Positions 26,307-34,868 are shown, numbered from the stretch's first letter. The stretch: 47,205 nucleotides of DNA from an uncultured Verrucomicrobiota bacterium (GCA_903934135.1 CAIZMQ010000017.1:1-47205); one strand, 5' to 3'. Made by a program: numbers and translations. Notes: generated by a model from the sequence alone, not told the origin.

Positions 26307-27064
26307 AACTTTCGGTCGTCACCCCGTCACTCAACCAGGCACGCTATCTCGGAGCGTGCCTTGATTCGGTCCGCCTAGCCGCGGAACATGCTCCCTCGCA
26401 CGAAATCGAGCACATCGTCATCGACGGAGGATCGACCGACGGAACGACCGCAATTCTGCGCCAACAGGCCGGGGTGCGTTGGGTCTCGGAGAAGGACAAC
26501 GGACAGTCCCAAGCCATCAACAAGGGGCTCGGCCTAGCCAACGGGGACATCCTCGCCTACTTGTGCGCCGACGACCTTTACGAACCGCCGGCCCTACAGC
26601 GTGTCCTTGATGTCTTCAGCCGTGAGGAGACCGTTGATGTTGTTTATGCCGATTTTTTTTTCCTTGAAGGGAATTCCGGACGGAAACGGCGCAAGTCGGC
26701 GGCCAAATTTGTCCCGACCGGGCTGATCAAGAGCAACCCGCTCGGACAACCCGCGGTCTGGTGGCGGCGCAGGGTGTATGAAAAATTCGGCGGTTTCGAC
26801 GAGACGCTTCATTACTGCATGGATCATGAATATTGGCTCCGGCTGGGTGCCAAGGTGCAATGGCACTACATTCCCGAGCCTCTGGCCGTTTCGCGTTTGC
26901 ACGCAGACGCCAAGACGAGCCGTCAACTTTCCAAAATGTGGTGCGAGACCGCACGGATGCTCACGCGTGAAGGATGGCGGTTCGGGCCTTGGTGGAACGC
27001 TTTCTCCATGGCCGTCTGGGGACGTCACTACTATCTGCTCAAACGACGCTGGTTCGCCCGATGA
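26303..27064 (+). CDS. GT2 family glycosyltransferase
   Basis: A 253-residue GT-A enzyme starting at ATG 26303, overlapping the previous stop (ATGA). It shows MKLSVVTPSLNQARYLGACL, IVIDGGSTDGT, WVSEKDNGQSQAINKGL, the metal-binding variant LCADD (usually DxD), FGGFDETLHYCMDHEYWLRL and a C-terminal basic helix. It matches the WcaA-like transferases that extend polysaccharide repeat units on the cytosolic face. No membrane helix is seen. Donor and acceptor are unknown. Confidence 0.93.
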   Translation: MKLSVVTPSLNQARYLGACLDSVRLAAEHAPSHEIEHIVIDGGSTDGTTAILRQQAGVRWVSEKDNGQSQAINKGLGLANGDILAYLCADDLYEPPALQRVLDVFSREETVDVVYADFFFLEGNSGRKRRKSAAKFVPTGLIKSNPLGQPAVWWRRRVYEKFGGFDETLHYCMDHEYWLRLGAKVQWHYIPEPLAVSRLHADAKTSRQLSKMWCETARMLTREGWRFGPWWNAFSMAVWGRHYYLLKRRWFAR

Positions 27065-28128
27065 AGCCCCGTCTCCTTGTGGTTGAACTTCATCACCTCG
27101 GAGATGCGGTGATGAGCCTCCCGTTTGTCCGCGGGGCGGCAGCCCGTTACGAAGTCCATGTCCTCTGCCGCCCGGCGAGCAGCGAAGTTTACCGATTGCT
27201 TTCCCACCCCCCGGTAATTCATGAGTGGGAAACACCCTGGGAAAACGCTCAACCATCCGGCTTGGGGCCAGCGCTCGTGGCGGCCCGCGACAAAGGCCGT
27301 GCGCTGCGGCTCTTGTCTTTCGATGCTGCCGTCTGCGCGTGGGCGGATGCGAGGGTTGGCGTTATCATGGCGGAAACCCACGCCGTACGACGGATCGGTT
27401 TTCCCATGACGCGCGGCAACTACTATGCCGCCGACTTGCCATGGCGCCGGAGGCGGCGGCTTTTCGGTCGCGCTTTGGAAAATCTCTGGCGGTTGCTCCA
27501 CCCCGGCCGTCCCCTGCTCACCCAAGAGCTGGATCGCGAGTCACCGCGGCAAACGCACTTCCATTGCTGGCACCAGATTGCCGGGGCGCTGGATCTTTCC
27601 TGCGATGTTTCCGTGCCTTGGATCGCGGCAACCGGCGCGCCGGTCCAAGAACGCCGCGGGCGTCCAGTGCTCGTCGTACACGCACAGGCCCGCCTTCCGA
27701 GCAAACAATGGCCGCTCAGTCGCTGGCGCGAACTCGCCGCTTCGGATCGGGTCGCGGAGAAATTCGAACTGGTCGAGGTGCTTCCGGAGGGAGCCGAGCC
27801 CGTGACCCCGGACCACGCCCGCAAAGTGCCAACACCCGATCTTTTGTCCCTCGTGACTGTGCTGCGGGGCGCCGACGTGGTGCTCTGCCACGACTCCTTT
27901 CCGGCCCATCTTGCCGGCGCCCTGGACAAACCGGTGGTGACAATTTTCGGCTCGGGTGAACCCGATTGGTTCGCACCATGGAACAATCGCCATCGCGTGG
28001 TGCAGCGCCGGGCCTGTCCCCTGCACCCGTGTATCGACCGTTGCGGCATGGACAGCTACCTTTGCCTTGATGCCGTGACCTCCGGTGACGTGCTCGCACA
28101 ATTGGAACGCCTGAAGTTCAACCCATGA
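27061..28128 (+). CDS. GT9 family (heptosyltransferase-like) glycosyltransferase
   Basis: A 355-residue GT-B protein from ATG 27061, overlapping the GT2 stop by 4 bp. The N-terminal block LLVVELHHLGDAVMSLPFVR and the C-terminal VLRGADVVLCHDSFPAHLAGAL plus PVVTIFGSGEPDWFAPW are typical of ADP-heptose:LPS heptosyltransferase-like enzymes. A Cys-rich tail (RRACPLHPCIDRCGMDSYLCL) matches the CxxxxC pattern often present in this family. Donor sugar is not inferable. Confidence 0.9.
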   Translation: MKPRLLVVELHHLGDAVMSLPFVRGAAARYEVHVLCRPASSEVYRLLSHPPVIHEWETPWENAQPSGLGPALVAARDKGRALRLLSFDAAVCAWADARVGVIMAETHAVRRIGFPMTRGNYYAADLPWRRRRRLFGRALENLWRLLHPGRPLLTQELDRESPRQTHFHCWHQIAGALDLSCDVSVPWIAATGAPVQERRGRPVLVVHAQARLPSKQWPLSRWRELAASDRVAEKFELVEVLPEGAEPVTPDHARKVPTPDLLSLVTVLRGADVVLCHDSFPAHLAGALDKPVVTIFGSGEPDWFAPWNNRHRVVQRRACPLHPCIDRCGMDSYLCLDAVTSGDVLAQLERLKFNP

Positions 28129-28997
28129 ATATTCTTCTTCTCGGGTCCGGAGGTTTGCTCGGCCGTTATCTGGCCAAGGAATTGGCCGCCGGGCATGCCC
28201 TGGTCGCACAAACACACCAAGACGCCGATATCACCGACGCATCGCGCCTCGACGGGTTGTTCGCGCGGCGGTGGGATGCCGTCATCAATGCGGCAGCGGT
28301 ATGCGATTTCGACGCCTGCGAGAAGAACCCCGGGGAGACCGGACGCATCAATCGCGAGGCGCCCCTTGACCTGGCCCGGCGCTGCGCGGCGCAAGATGCG
28401 CTATTCGTCCAATACAGCTCGGACTACGTTTTCGGCGGAGAAGACGACCGGTTGCTCTCTGAGTCCGATGCTCCCCATCCGCTCTCGGTGTACGGACGCC
28501 AAAAGGCCGATCTCGAGCAGCTCATTCCATCCGCTTGTCCGCGCAGCCTGATCTTGCGCGTGTCCTGGCTTTACGGGCTGGGAGGAAAAACCTTCATGAG
28601 CCGCATGCCCGGTCTTCTCATGCAGCAGCAATCTGTTCGCACCGCAGCGGGTAAAAAAGGCTGCTGCCTTTACGCCGCCGACGGTGCGTTCTGGACACGC
28701 CAACTGATCGAGGCCGGCCAGACCGGATTGCTCAATTTGGTCAACCCCGGTGCAACATCTTGGGAAGAATTCGCCCAAGCGACCTTGGTCCAGATGAATG
28801 CTATGGGCCTGGCTCCAAAATGTGGGGACATTCAAACCGTACCTTATAAGCAACTCGGACCCGATTGGGCCAAGCGGCCGCGCCACTCCTGCCTCGATGC
28901 CGGGAAGCTTGCCTCGGTCCTTCCGCCCGGGCCGCGAAGGTGGCAGGAGGCTCTGGGTGAATTCCTTTCCGCGTGGAAATCGGTTGCCGCCGCGTAA
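28125..28997 (+). CDS. RmlD-like dTDP-4-dehydrorhamnose reductase / NAD-dependent sugar epimerase family
   Basis: A 290-residue short-chain dehydrogenase of the extended type, from ATG 28125 (4-bp overlap with GT9). It has the NAD(P) loop ILLLGSGGLLGRYL, DITDASRLDGL, VINAAAVCDFDACEKNP, the active-site YSSDYVFGG, YGRQKADLE with the catalytic Tyr/Lys, and LRVSWLYG. RmlD makes dTDP-L-rhamnose, but no rmlABC genes are present here, so other nucleotide-sugar reduction is possible. It belongs to the glycan operon; the exosortase gene follows 25 bp later. Confidence 0.88.
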   Translation: MNILLLGSGGLLGRYLAKELAAGHALVAQTHQDADITDASRLDGLFARRWDAVINAAAVCDFDACEKNPGETGRINREAPLDLARRCAAQDALFVQYSSDYVFGGEDDRLLSESDAPHPLSVYGRQKADLEQLIPSACPRSLILRVSWLYGLGGKTFMSRMPGLLMQQQSVRTAAGKKGCCLYAADGAFWTRQLIEAGQTGLLNLVNPGATSWEEFAQATLVQMNAMGLAPKCGDIQTVPYKQLGPDWAKRPRHSCLDAGKLASVLPPGPRRWQEALGEFLSAWKSVAAA

Positions 28998-29022
28998 ACA
29001 GTGTGAAAGCTTCTGGTTTCCC

Positions 29023-29994
29023 ATGAACTCCACCGCTGTGGCCCCCGACTGGCGAGCCTCCCTGGCCGCGCCGAACATTTTTGCGGCTCTCACCGCGGCC
29101 GGTATTTTCTACGCCCTCTTTTTCTGGTTCCCCTACGCCTCGGGCTACGGGGCCACGCGGGTCGGCATGTTCGAGTTCATGGGCTGGATTTGGAAAAACA
29201 ACACCGAGTGGGAACACTGCTGGCTGGTGCCCCTCTTCGCCCTCGGACTCGTCGTTTACCGCCGCAAAGCACTCGCCGCGCTTCCGGTCAGCGGTTCGTG
29301 GCTCGGCTTGGCTGCTCTGCTCGGAACCCTCTTTATCTATTGGGTCGGCTATTTGGCGGACAATATCTACGTCGGTTATGCCGCCATGCTCGGGTTTATC
29401 GGCTCACTCGTCCTTTGGTTCCTCGGATGGCAATGGCTCAAGGCGCTTTCCTTCCCCATCGCCTTTCTGGCGTTCATGTTTCCTTTGCCGTTCATGGACA
29501 ACTTTCTCGCCTTCCCCCTGCGTATTTTCATGTCCACGGTCAGCGTCGGTTTCCTCAATCTGATCGGTCTTCCCTGCCTGCAACAAGGCACTGCCATTGT
29601 CTCGACGCCCGACTTCGCCGCAGGCCTCGCGGCCGGTGAACGCTTCGCGGTCGATGTGGCTGATCCTTGCAGTGGCATCCGTTCGCTCTTCGCCCTCATG
29701 ATGGTCAGTGCCCTCTACGGATTCATCGCCATGGATAAATCGTGGCAAAAATGGGTCGTCTTCCTTGCCTCGGTTCCCCTAGCCGTGGCCGGCAACTTTG
29801 CCCGCATCATCATGCTCACCATCGGCACCATCGCGCTCGGGCCCGAAACCGCCATCGGTACGCTGGAGGAACCGACCACTTTCCACATGCTTTCCGGATT
29901 CCTCGTCTTCGCCGTCGCGCTCGGCGGCATGCTTGGGGTGGGATGGTTGCTGCAACGCTTCACCCCCCAACCCCACACCGCACCAACCCCATGA
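29023..29994 (+). CDS. Exosortase (transmembrane cysteine transpeptidase-like)
   Basis: A 323-residue protein with eight or more hydrophobic helices, from ATG 29023. The exosortase triad is visible: Cys216 in DVADPCSGIRSLFAL, Arg261 in AGNFARIIML and His288 in FHMLSG. Exosortases process proteins with C-terminal sorting tails (PEP-CTERM and relatives) and are nearly always next to exopolysaccharide genes. The ATGA overlap with the EpsI gene and the upstream glycosyltransferases fit that. No target protein with a PEP-CTERM-like tail is found in this window. Confidence 0.93.
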   Translation: MNSTAVAPDWRASLAAPNIFAALTAAGIFYALFFWFPYASGYGATRVGMFEFMGWIWKNNTEWEHCWLVPLFALGLVVYRRKALAALPVSGSWLGLAALLGTLFIYWVGYLADNIYVGYAAMLGFIGSLVLWFLGWQWLKALSFPIAFLAFMFPLPFMDNFLAFPLRIFMSTVSVGFLNLIGLPCLQQGTAIVSTPDFAAGLAAGERFAVDVADPCSGIRSLFALMMVSALYGFIAMDKSWQKWVVFLASVPLAVAGNFARIIMLTIGTIALGPETAIGTLEEPTTFHMLSGFLVFAVALGGMLGVGWLLQRFTPQPHTAPTP

Positions 29995-30710
29995 TCCGCG
30001 CCATCGACATCCCCTGGTGGCGCTCCGGTACGGTGATCGCGCTGGCCGCTCTCACCATCTGGCTGTGCCGCGAAAGCGCGCCACCCAACATCTCGCCCGA
30101 ATCCGGGGTCATCATGGATCTTCCCACCTTGGTCGGCGAGTATTGGGGCACGAGCGAGCCGGTCTCACCGAGCGAACTGGCTCTCCTGCCCGGTGACACC
30201 GAGTTCGAGAAAAAAATTTACCAGGACCTCACCGGCAATTCGCTCACTGCCCAAGTTGTGCTCAGCGGCGGCGAAAAGCGCAGTATCCACCGCCCCGAGG
30301 TCTGTCTCCCGGGGCAAGGTTGGTCGGTCCAAGCGGGCGAAGTGGTTCCCATCACCCTGGCCAACGGCCGCACGCTCGACGTGATGAAACTCACCCTCAA
30401 CCGCGAAATCGAAACCGGCCCCGGTCAGAGGGTCAATTTGAAGAGCTATTTCCTTTACTGGTTCGTCGGCAAAGACACCTCCACCCCTCACCACTGGGTT
30501 CGCTTGGCCAAGACCAATTGGGACATGGTGGTGAAAAAACTCCAGCATCGCTGGGCCTACGTGATCGTCAGCGCTCCCGTGCTCGAAGGACTCCGGCCCG
30601 GGGCCAAGACCGACCAGCAGACTCTCGATATGCTCAAGGATTTCATCCGCCAATCGGTGCCCAAATTCCAACTGGCCGAAATGCCCTACGACGAACGTCC
30701 GGCTTCGTAA
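29991..30710 (+). CDS. Exosortase-associated EpsI family protein
   Basis: A 239-residue protein from ATG 29991 with a single N-terminal helix (TVIALAALTIWLC) and a soluble extracytoplasmic domain. It has LPTLVGEYWG, the characteristic HRPEVCLPGQGW, and LKSYFLYWFVGKD followed by a C-terminal helix. EpsI domains are found fused to or beside exosortases; their activity is unknown. Its 3' end overlaps the convergent polymerase gene by 68 bp, an unusually long tail-to-tail overlap. Confidence 0.9.
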   Translation: MIRAIDIPWWRSGTVIALAALTIWLCRESAPPNISPESGVIMDLPTLVGEYWGTSEPVSPSELALLPGDTEFEKKIYQDLTGNSLTAQVVLSGGEKRSIHRPEVCLPGQGWSVQAGEVVPITLANGRTLDVMKLTLNREIETGPGQRVNLKSYFLYWFVGKDTSTPHHWVRLAKTNWDMVVKKLQHRWAYVIVSAPVLEGLRPGAKTDQQTLDMLKDFIRQSVPKFQLAEMPYDERPAS

Positions 30711-33700
30711 GCTCCCGCGCCCGCCGCACTTCCTCCACCCGCAGCACGCCACCGCGCCCGCCCGGGGTCTCCACCTTCCCCGTCACCTCGACCACCGGCC
30801 ACCGTGCCAGCACCCCGCCGCACTTCCGGTAGACCTCCGCGAAGATCTCGCACTCGAGGATATCGGTGCGGTCGCAAATGCTGATAAATTTCATGGTGCG
30901 CCCGTCCGACTGACGGTGCAAACGCTGCGCCACAACCAACCCGCACGTCGTGACCCGTTGACCCGCAAACTTCCGCACCTCGCCGACCGGACAATAGGTC
31001 TCCCATCCCACCTCCGGCCAAAGCTCCACCGGATGTCCATGGACCGGAAAGCCGAGCAGCTCCATTTCATCACGTAATTTTTCCAGCCGTCCCGGCTCCG
31101 TCCTGCAGTCCGGCAACGCCGCACCCCGCGCCTCCAAAAGCAGACCTTGTCCCGTCACGCAGGGCGCCAAGGCGCGCAATTCCCAAAACATCTCCGTGCG
31201 CGATGGCCCGAACGCGTCAAACGCCCCCACCCTCAATAAAGCCGCCGCTTCATCCGCCTGCGGCGCGCAACGCCGCCAAAAATCCGCCAAAGAAATAAAG
31301 GGCCGTCTTTCCCCGATTCTCCGCAACAATCCCTCCGACAATCCCTTGATCATCCCCAATGGCACTTGAATTCTCCCACCCGACGCGCCTTCGGCAGTTT
31401 TTCTCCGGCTCATTGGACACCGAACACGGCCAACGGAAAACTTCGTTGTCTCCCCATTGATGTCCGGCCTCCCGAACAAAACCCCCAACCGTCGCGCCTC
31501 GATCGTGTAAAACAACCGGGAATAAAATCCCTTCCCGTGGGTCAGCACGGAGGCCAGAAATTCCGCTGGCCAATACCGTTTCAACTGCGCCGCTTCGTAA
31601 GCCTCCAAACCATAAGCGGTCGAATGGGCCCGGCAAAAGGCATACCCGCGGAACTTCATAAGCAAGTCCCACACATCCGCAATCTCACCTTCCGCGCGCC
31701 CCGCAAGCCGCGCGGCCGCGGCAAATTCTTCGCGCCACGAATCCACCTGCGCCATCCGGTTTTTCACCAGCAAGCGCCGCAATTGGTCCGCCCGCCCCGC
31801 ATCCCATCCGGCGAACACCTCACAAATTTGCAGCACATGCTCTTCGTAAGCGACCACGCCATAAGTCGAACGCAAGACCTGTTCCAAGCTCGGATGGATA
31901 TAGGTCACGGGCTCCTCGCCGCGCGCGCGCCGCGCGAACTGTTCCTTGCGCAGACTGTTGGCCGCGCCCGGACGGATGACCGAGACAATAGCGATCAACT
32001 GGTCGATGGCCCGTACCCCGGACATCCGGGCCAAAGATGTCATGGCCGGACTCTCGATATGATGCGCCCCGCGTGCCTCGCCTTCGGCAATCATCCGCCA
32101 CACCTGCGGATCATCCCATGCCCCGGGCTCCGGCGGATCGAATCCGCGGGCGCGTAATGCCGCGCGCGCGTCGCGAAGCACAGAAAGTCCGCCCTGCGCG
32201 AGAATATCGAGCTTGACCAACCCCATCGCCTCGACCGCTTCCATCTCGAATTGCGTGGTCGCCCGCCCGCTCGCGCTGGTGAATAACGGTGTCAATTCCC
32301 CGACCGGTTCGCGCGAAATAACCACACCGCAGGGATGCATCTTGGCATGACGCGGGAACCCGTCGAGCCGCGCCGCCAACTTCAGCGCCGCCCGGTAAGG
32401 ATTCTCCTCCCAGGTCAAACCACCCGATTCCACCCCGTCCCGTGCCACCTCGGCCACATCACGGGCCGAGGTGTGCGGCAATTTTTCCGTCATGCGCCGG
32501 ATCTGGAGTTCGGAAACCCCCAGCGCTTTGGCGATATCGGCAAAAGCGGAACGGCCTTGGTACGTGTTGAATCCCCCCACCACGGCCGCATGGTGAGGCC
32601 CGTATCGGACAAAGATAATATCCACCACCTCGTCCCGCCGGTCATGGGGAAAATCAAGGTCGATATCCGGCAACTTCTGCAGCTTCATCCGTTCCGGATT
32701 GAGAAAGCGCCGGAAATACAATTCAAACCGCACCGGACACACCGTGCTGATCCCAAGGCAATAACAGACCAGCGAATCCGCCGCGCTGCCCCGCGTGATC
32801 CATTCGATCCCGCGCTCCCGGCAACGCTGGAGCAAATCCCAGACGACCAGAAAATATTCCTCATAGCCCACCTCGCCGATGATGCGTAGTTCCTCTTCCA
32901 CCTGACGCCGCACCCCGTCGGACGGCGCCGCCCCGTAACGCCACTTCATTCCCTCGCGGGCCAACCGCGCTAAAAACTCCCGCGGCAAAGATCCATCCGG
33001 CGGGGCAAACCGCGGAAACTTCAATCCGCCGGTCGGCAAGACAAACTCGCACCGTTCGGCCATCTCCTCCGCATCCCGCATCATCCCCGGCGACGCCTTC
33101 ATTTCCCGCCCCCACGAAAAATCCCCCCGCCGCTTTCTCCCCTGCATCTGTCCCGCCAAGGACAAAGTCCGGATACTCTGCACGACCTCGTAAAATTTCG
33201 CCTCCCGCGTAGCCGCATACCGCACCTCCGGAAACGCGGTGACCGGCCGCAGGATCAATCCCTCCAGCACATCCTTATTCGTCCCGCTGAGCAGACCGCA
33301 CAGATGCCGGTAACCCGCGGCATTCTCGACATAGGCCAAATACCTCATCCCCCCCACCTTCACCTCCGCCCCCACGATCGGCTTGATCCCGGCTTCCTTC
33401 GCCGCGGCACAAAACTCCACCGCCCCGTGCAAATTCGGATCGGTCATCGCCACCGCCTTTATCCCCCGCTCCCCCGCCAAACGCACAATGTCCCCCGGCC
33501 GGAGCAACGAATCCATAAAGCTGAAGCAACTTTTCACATTCAGCGCAGGGAAGGACACGCGGCCCGCAGGTCCGCTCTTCACCGCACGGATGAGCGAGCC
33601 GCTCGTCCCAGCCTCTTTCTGAACACGGCCAACGGAACACTGAACACTTTTAATCTGATGCCCCCTGACCACACTCCCGGCGCCGTATTTTACCCGCGCC

Positions 33701-34821
33701 TCATCCATGACCCGCGCCAAGACCCGCCGCGTCTCCCTCTCATAGCCCGTGCCCGGCAAATCCAGCCCCGTCTGACGCCACCCGCCGCCGTCATAGACCC
33801 GCGACAATTTCAACCCGACCAAACGCAAACTGACCCGCCGGTCCCAGGCCCGCCGTACCAAACGGTCGATCACCCCGTAAACATCCGTCTCCAAATCCGT
33901 CGGTTCCTCCAGACTCTCGCTCCGCCGGCTTTGCTCCATGTCATTGTAACGCAACCGCACCTCGACACACCGGATCATCTTTCCGTCCGCCCGCACCTTG
34001 GCCATCAAATGATCCGCCATCCCGCGCAGCACCCGGCGCACAAATTCTTCATCCGTGGTGTCCTCGTCGAATGTCTCTTGCTTCCCGTAAGACTGCACAT
34101 CCTCACGCTCGGTCACGATCGGACGCTCGTCGATCCCCTGGGAAAATTCCCGCAACCGCCCCGCCCCCGAGCCCGCGATCAATTCCAGACTCTCCACCGT
34201 AGTCTCCGCCACTTGCGCGATGCGGTGTAAACCTGCCGCTTGGAATATGCGTTCCAACTTCGCCCCCACCCCCGGCAGCCACTTCACCTCGAGCGGCGCG
34301 ATAAATTCCCGCTCCGTCCCCGCCGGCACCTCGAGAAAATTGTCCGGCTTGCGAAGTTTTGACGCCACCGCCGAGACCAACTTGCTCGTCCCCAACCCCT
34401 GCGAGACCGACAAACGCAAATGCTCGCGGATATTACGCCGCAAACGCTCCGCCGCTTCGCGCGGCCTCCATTTCGTCACCCCCGACAAATCCCCGTAGCC
34501 CTCGTCAATCGACCCCACCTCCACGACCGGCGTGTAATCGTGAACCAAGGAAAACATCAGCCGCGAAAAATGCTCATACTTCTCGTAATCTCCCGGCAAC
34601 ACGATCAAGTGCGGACAAATCTTCAAAGCCCGCGCCGTCGGCATGGGCGTGTAAACCCCCAGCTTCCGCGCTTCATAACTCGCCGAGGCAATAATCCCCC
34701 GCTTCATTCCCCCCACCGCCACCGCCTTCCCCCGCAACCGCGGCTCGGACGCCACCTCGCACCCGACAAAAAAGGCATCCGCATCCAAATGGATCGCCGC
34801 CCGCTGTTCCGTCCGCTTCAC
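30643..34821 (-). CDS. Fused Y-family (DinB) and C-family (DnaE2-like) DNA polymerase
   Basis: A single 1392-residue frame from GTG 34821. Residues 1-389 are a complete DinB/Pol IV. It has AAIHLDADAFF (D13), SIDEGY (D106, E107), an HhH thumb (LGTSKLVSAVASKL, WLPGVGAKLE), a little finger, and a QTGLDLP stretch where DinB-type proteins carry a clamp motif. Residues ~390-423 are a linker, partly encoded by a 7-bp repeat. From ~424 on it is a DnaE-type alpha subunit: shortened PHP domain, TRGSAADSLVCYCLG, RFLNPERM, catalytic LPDIDLDFP (D719, D721), GLVKLDIL (D872), fingers with YGVVAYEEHVLQI, and an OB-fold (about 1285-1370). Both active sites look intact. No exonuclease or tau-binding tail is seen, as in DnaE2/ImuC. 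Role inferred: translesion synthesis with both polymerases in one chain. Confidence 0.9.
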   Translation of the reverse strand: MKRTEQRAAIHLDADAFFVGCEVASEPRLRGKAVAVGGMKRGIIASASYEARKLGVYTPMPTARALKICPHLIVLPGDYEKYEHFSRLMFSLVHDYTPVVEVGSIDEGYGDLSGVTKWRPREAAERLRRNIREHLRLSVSQGLGTSKLVSAVASKLRKPDNFLEVPAGTEREFIAPLEVKWLPGVGAKLERIFQAAGLHRIAQVAETTVESLELIAGSGAGRLREFSQGIDERPIVTEREDVQSYGKQETFDEDTTDEEFVRRVLRGMADHLMAKVRADGKMIRCVEVRLRYNDMEQSRRSESLEEPTDLETDVYGVIDRLVRRAWDRRVSLRLVGLKLSRVYDGGGWRQTGLDLPGTGYERETRRVLARVMDEARVKYGAGSVVRGHQIKSVQCSVGRVQKEAGTSGSLIRAVKSGPAGRVSFPALNVKSCFSFMDSLLRPGDIVRLAGERGIKAVAMTDPNLHGAVEFCAAAKEAGIKPIVGAEVKVGGMRYLAYVENAAGYRHLCGLLSGTNKDVLEGLILRPVTAFPEVRYAATREAKFYEVVQSIRTLSLAGQMQGRKRRGDFSWGREMKASPGMMRDAEEMAERCEFVLPTGGLKFPRFAPPDGSLPREFLARLAREGMKWRYGAAPSDGVRRQVEEELRIIGEVGYEEYFLVVWDLLQRCRERGIEWITRGSAADSLVCYCLGISTVCPVRFELYFRRFLNPERMKLQKLPDIDLDFPHDRRDEVVDIIFVRYGPHHAAVVGGFNTYQGRSAFADIAKALGVSELQIRRMTEKLPHTSARDVAEVARDGVESGGLTWEENPYRAALKLAARLDGFPRHAKMHPCGVVISREPVGELTPLFTSASGRATTQFEMEAVEAMGLVKLDILAQGGLSVLRDARAALRARGFDPPEPGAWDDPQVWRMIAEGEARGAHHIESPAMTSLARMSGVRAIDQLIAIVSVIRPGAANSLRKEQFARRARGEEPVTYIHPSLEQVLRSTYGVVAYEEHVLQICEVFAGWDAGRADQLRRLLVKNRMAQVDSWREEFAAAARLAGRAEGEIADVWDLLMKFRGYAFCRAHSTAYGLEAYEAAQLKRYWPAEFLASVLTHGKGFYSRLFYTIEARRLGVLFGRPDINGETTKFSVGRVRCPMSRRKTAEGASGGRIQVPLGMIKGLSEGLLRRIGERRPFISLADFWRRCAPQADEAAALLRVGAFDAFGPSRTEMFWELRALAPCVTGQGLLLEARGAALPDCRTEPGRLEKLRDEMELLGFPVHGHPVELWPEVGWETYCPVGEVRKFAGQRVTTCGLVVAQRLHRQSDGRTMKFISICDRTDILECEIFAEVYRKCGGVLARWPVVEVTGKVETPGGRGGVLRVEEVRRARELTKPDVRRRAFRPVGIWAPIGG
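31413..31447. repeat. Heptamer array inside the polymerase gene (DnaE half)
   Basis: Five consecutive 7-bp units in phase, variants of CTGAACA (read on the plus strand: CCGAACA, CGGCCAA, CGGAAAA and others). It encodes residues ~1126-1137 (FSVGRVRCP region), in the loop just before the GRIQVPLGMIKGL strand, where relatives normally have a short turn. It shares the 12-mer ACACGGCCAACG with the other array in this gene. Confidence 0.7.
33619..33653. repeat. Heptamer array encoding the DinB-DnaE junction
   Basis: Five consecutive 7-bp units in phase on the plus strand, including two exact CTGAACA, one CGGAACA and one CGGCCAA. Translated leftward it gives SVQCSVGRVQ at residues ~390-401, exactly between the end of the DinB homology (KYGAGSVVRGHQ) and the PHP start. 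The same family occurs between genes at 44.2 and 45.1 kb. Confidence 0.8.
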
Positions 34822-34846
34822 CCCGCAGATTTACCATATCCGCCGG

Positions 34847-34868
34847 ATACTGTTCAAATGTTCAGTAT
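34847..34868. promoter_or_regulatory. SOS-box-like dyad upstream of the fused polymerase
   Basis: Perfect outer inverted repeat ATACTG-N10-CAGTAT, whose core CTG-N10-CAG has the geometry of the E. coli LexA box. The inner part holds TGTTCA twice as a direct repeat (34851 and 34859). It lies 25 bp upstream of the GTG start, touches the stop codon of the aminotransferase gene, and overlaps a TTGAAC that could be a -35 element. Which motif LexA reads in this organism is not known from the window. Confidence 0.45.
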
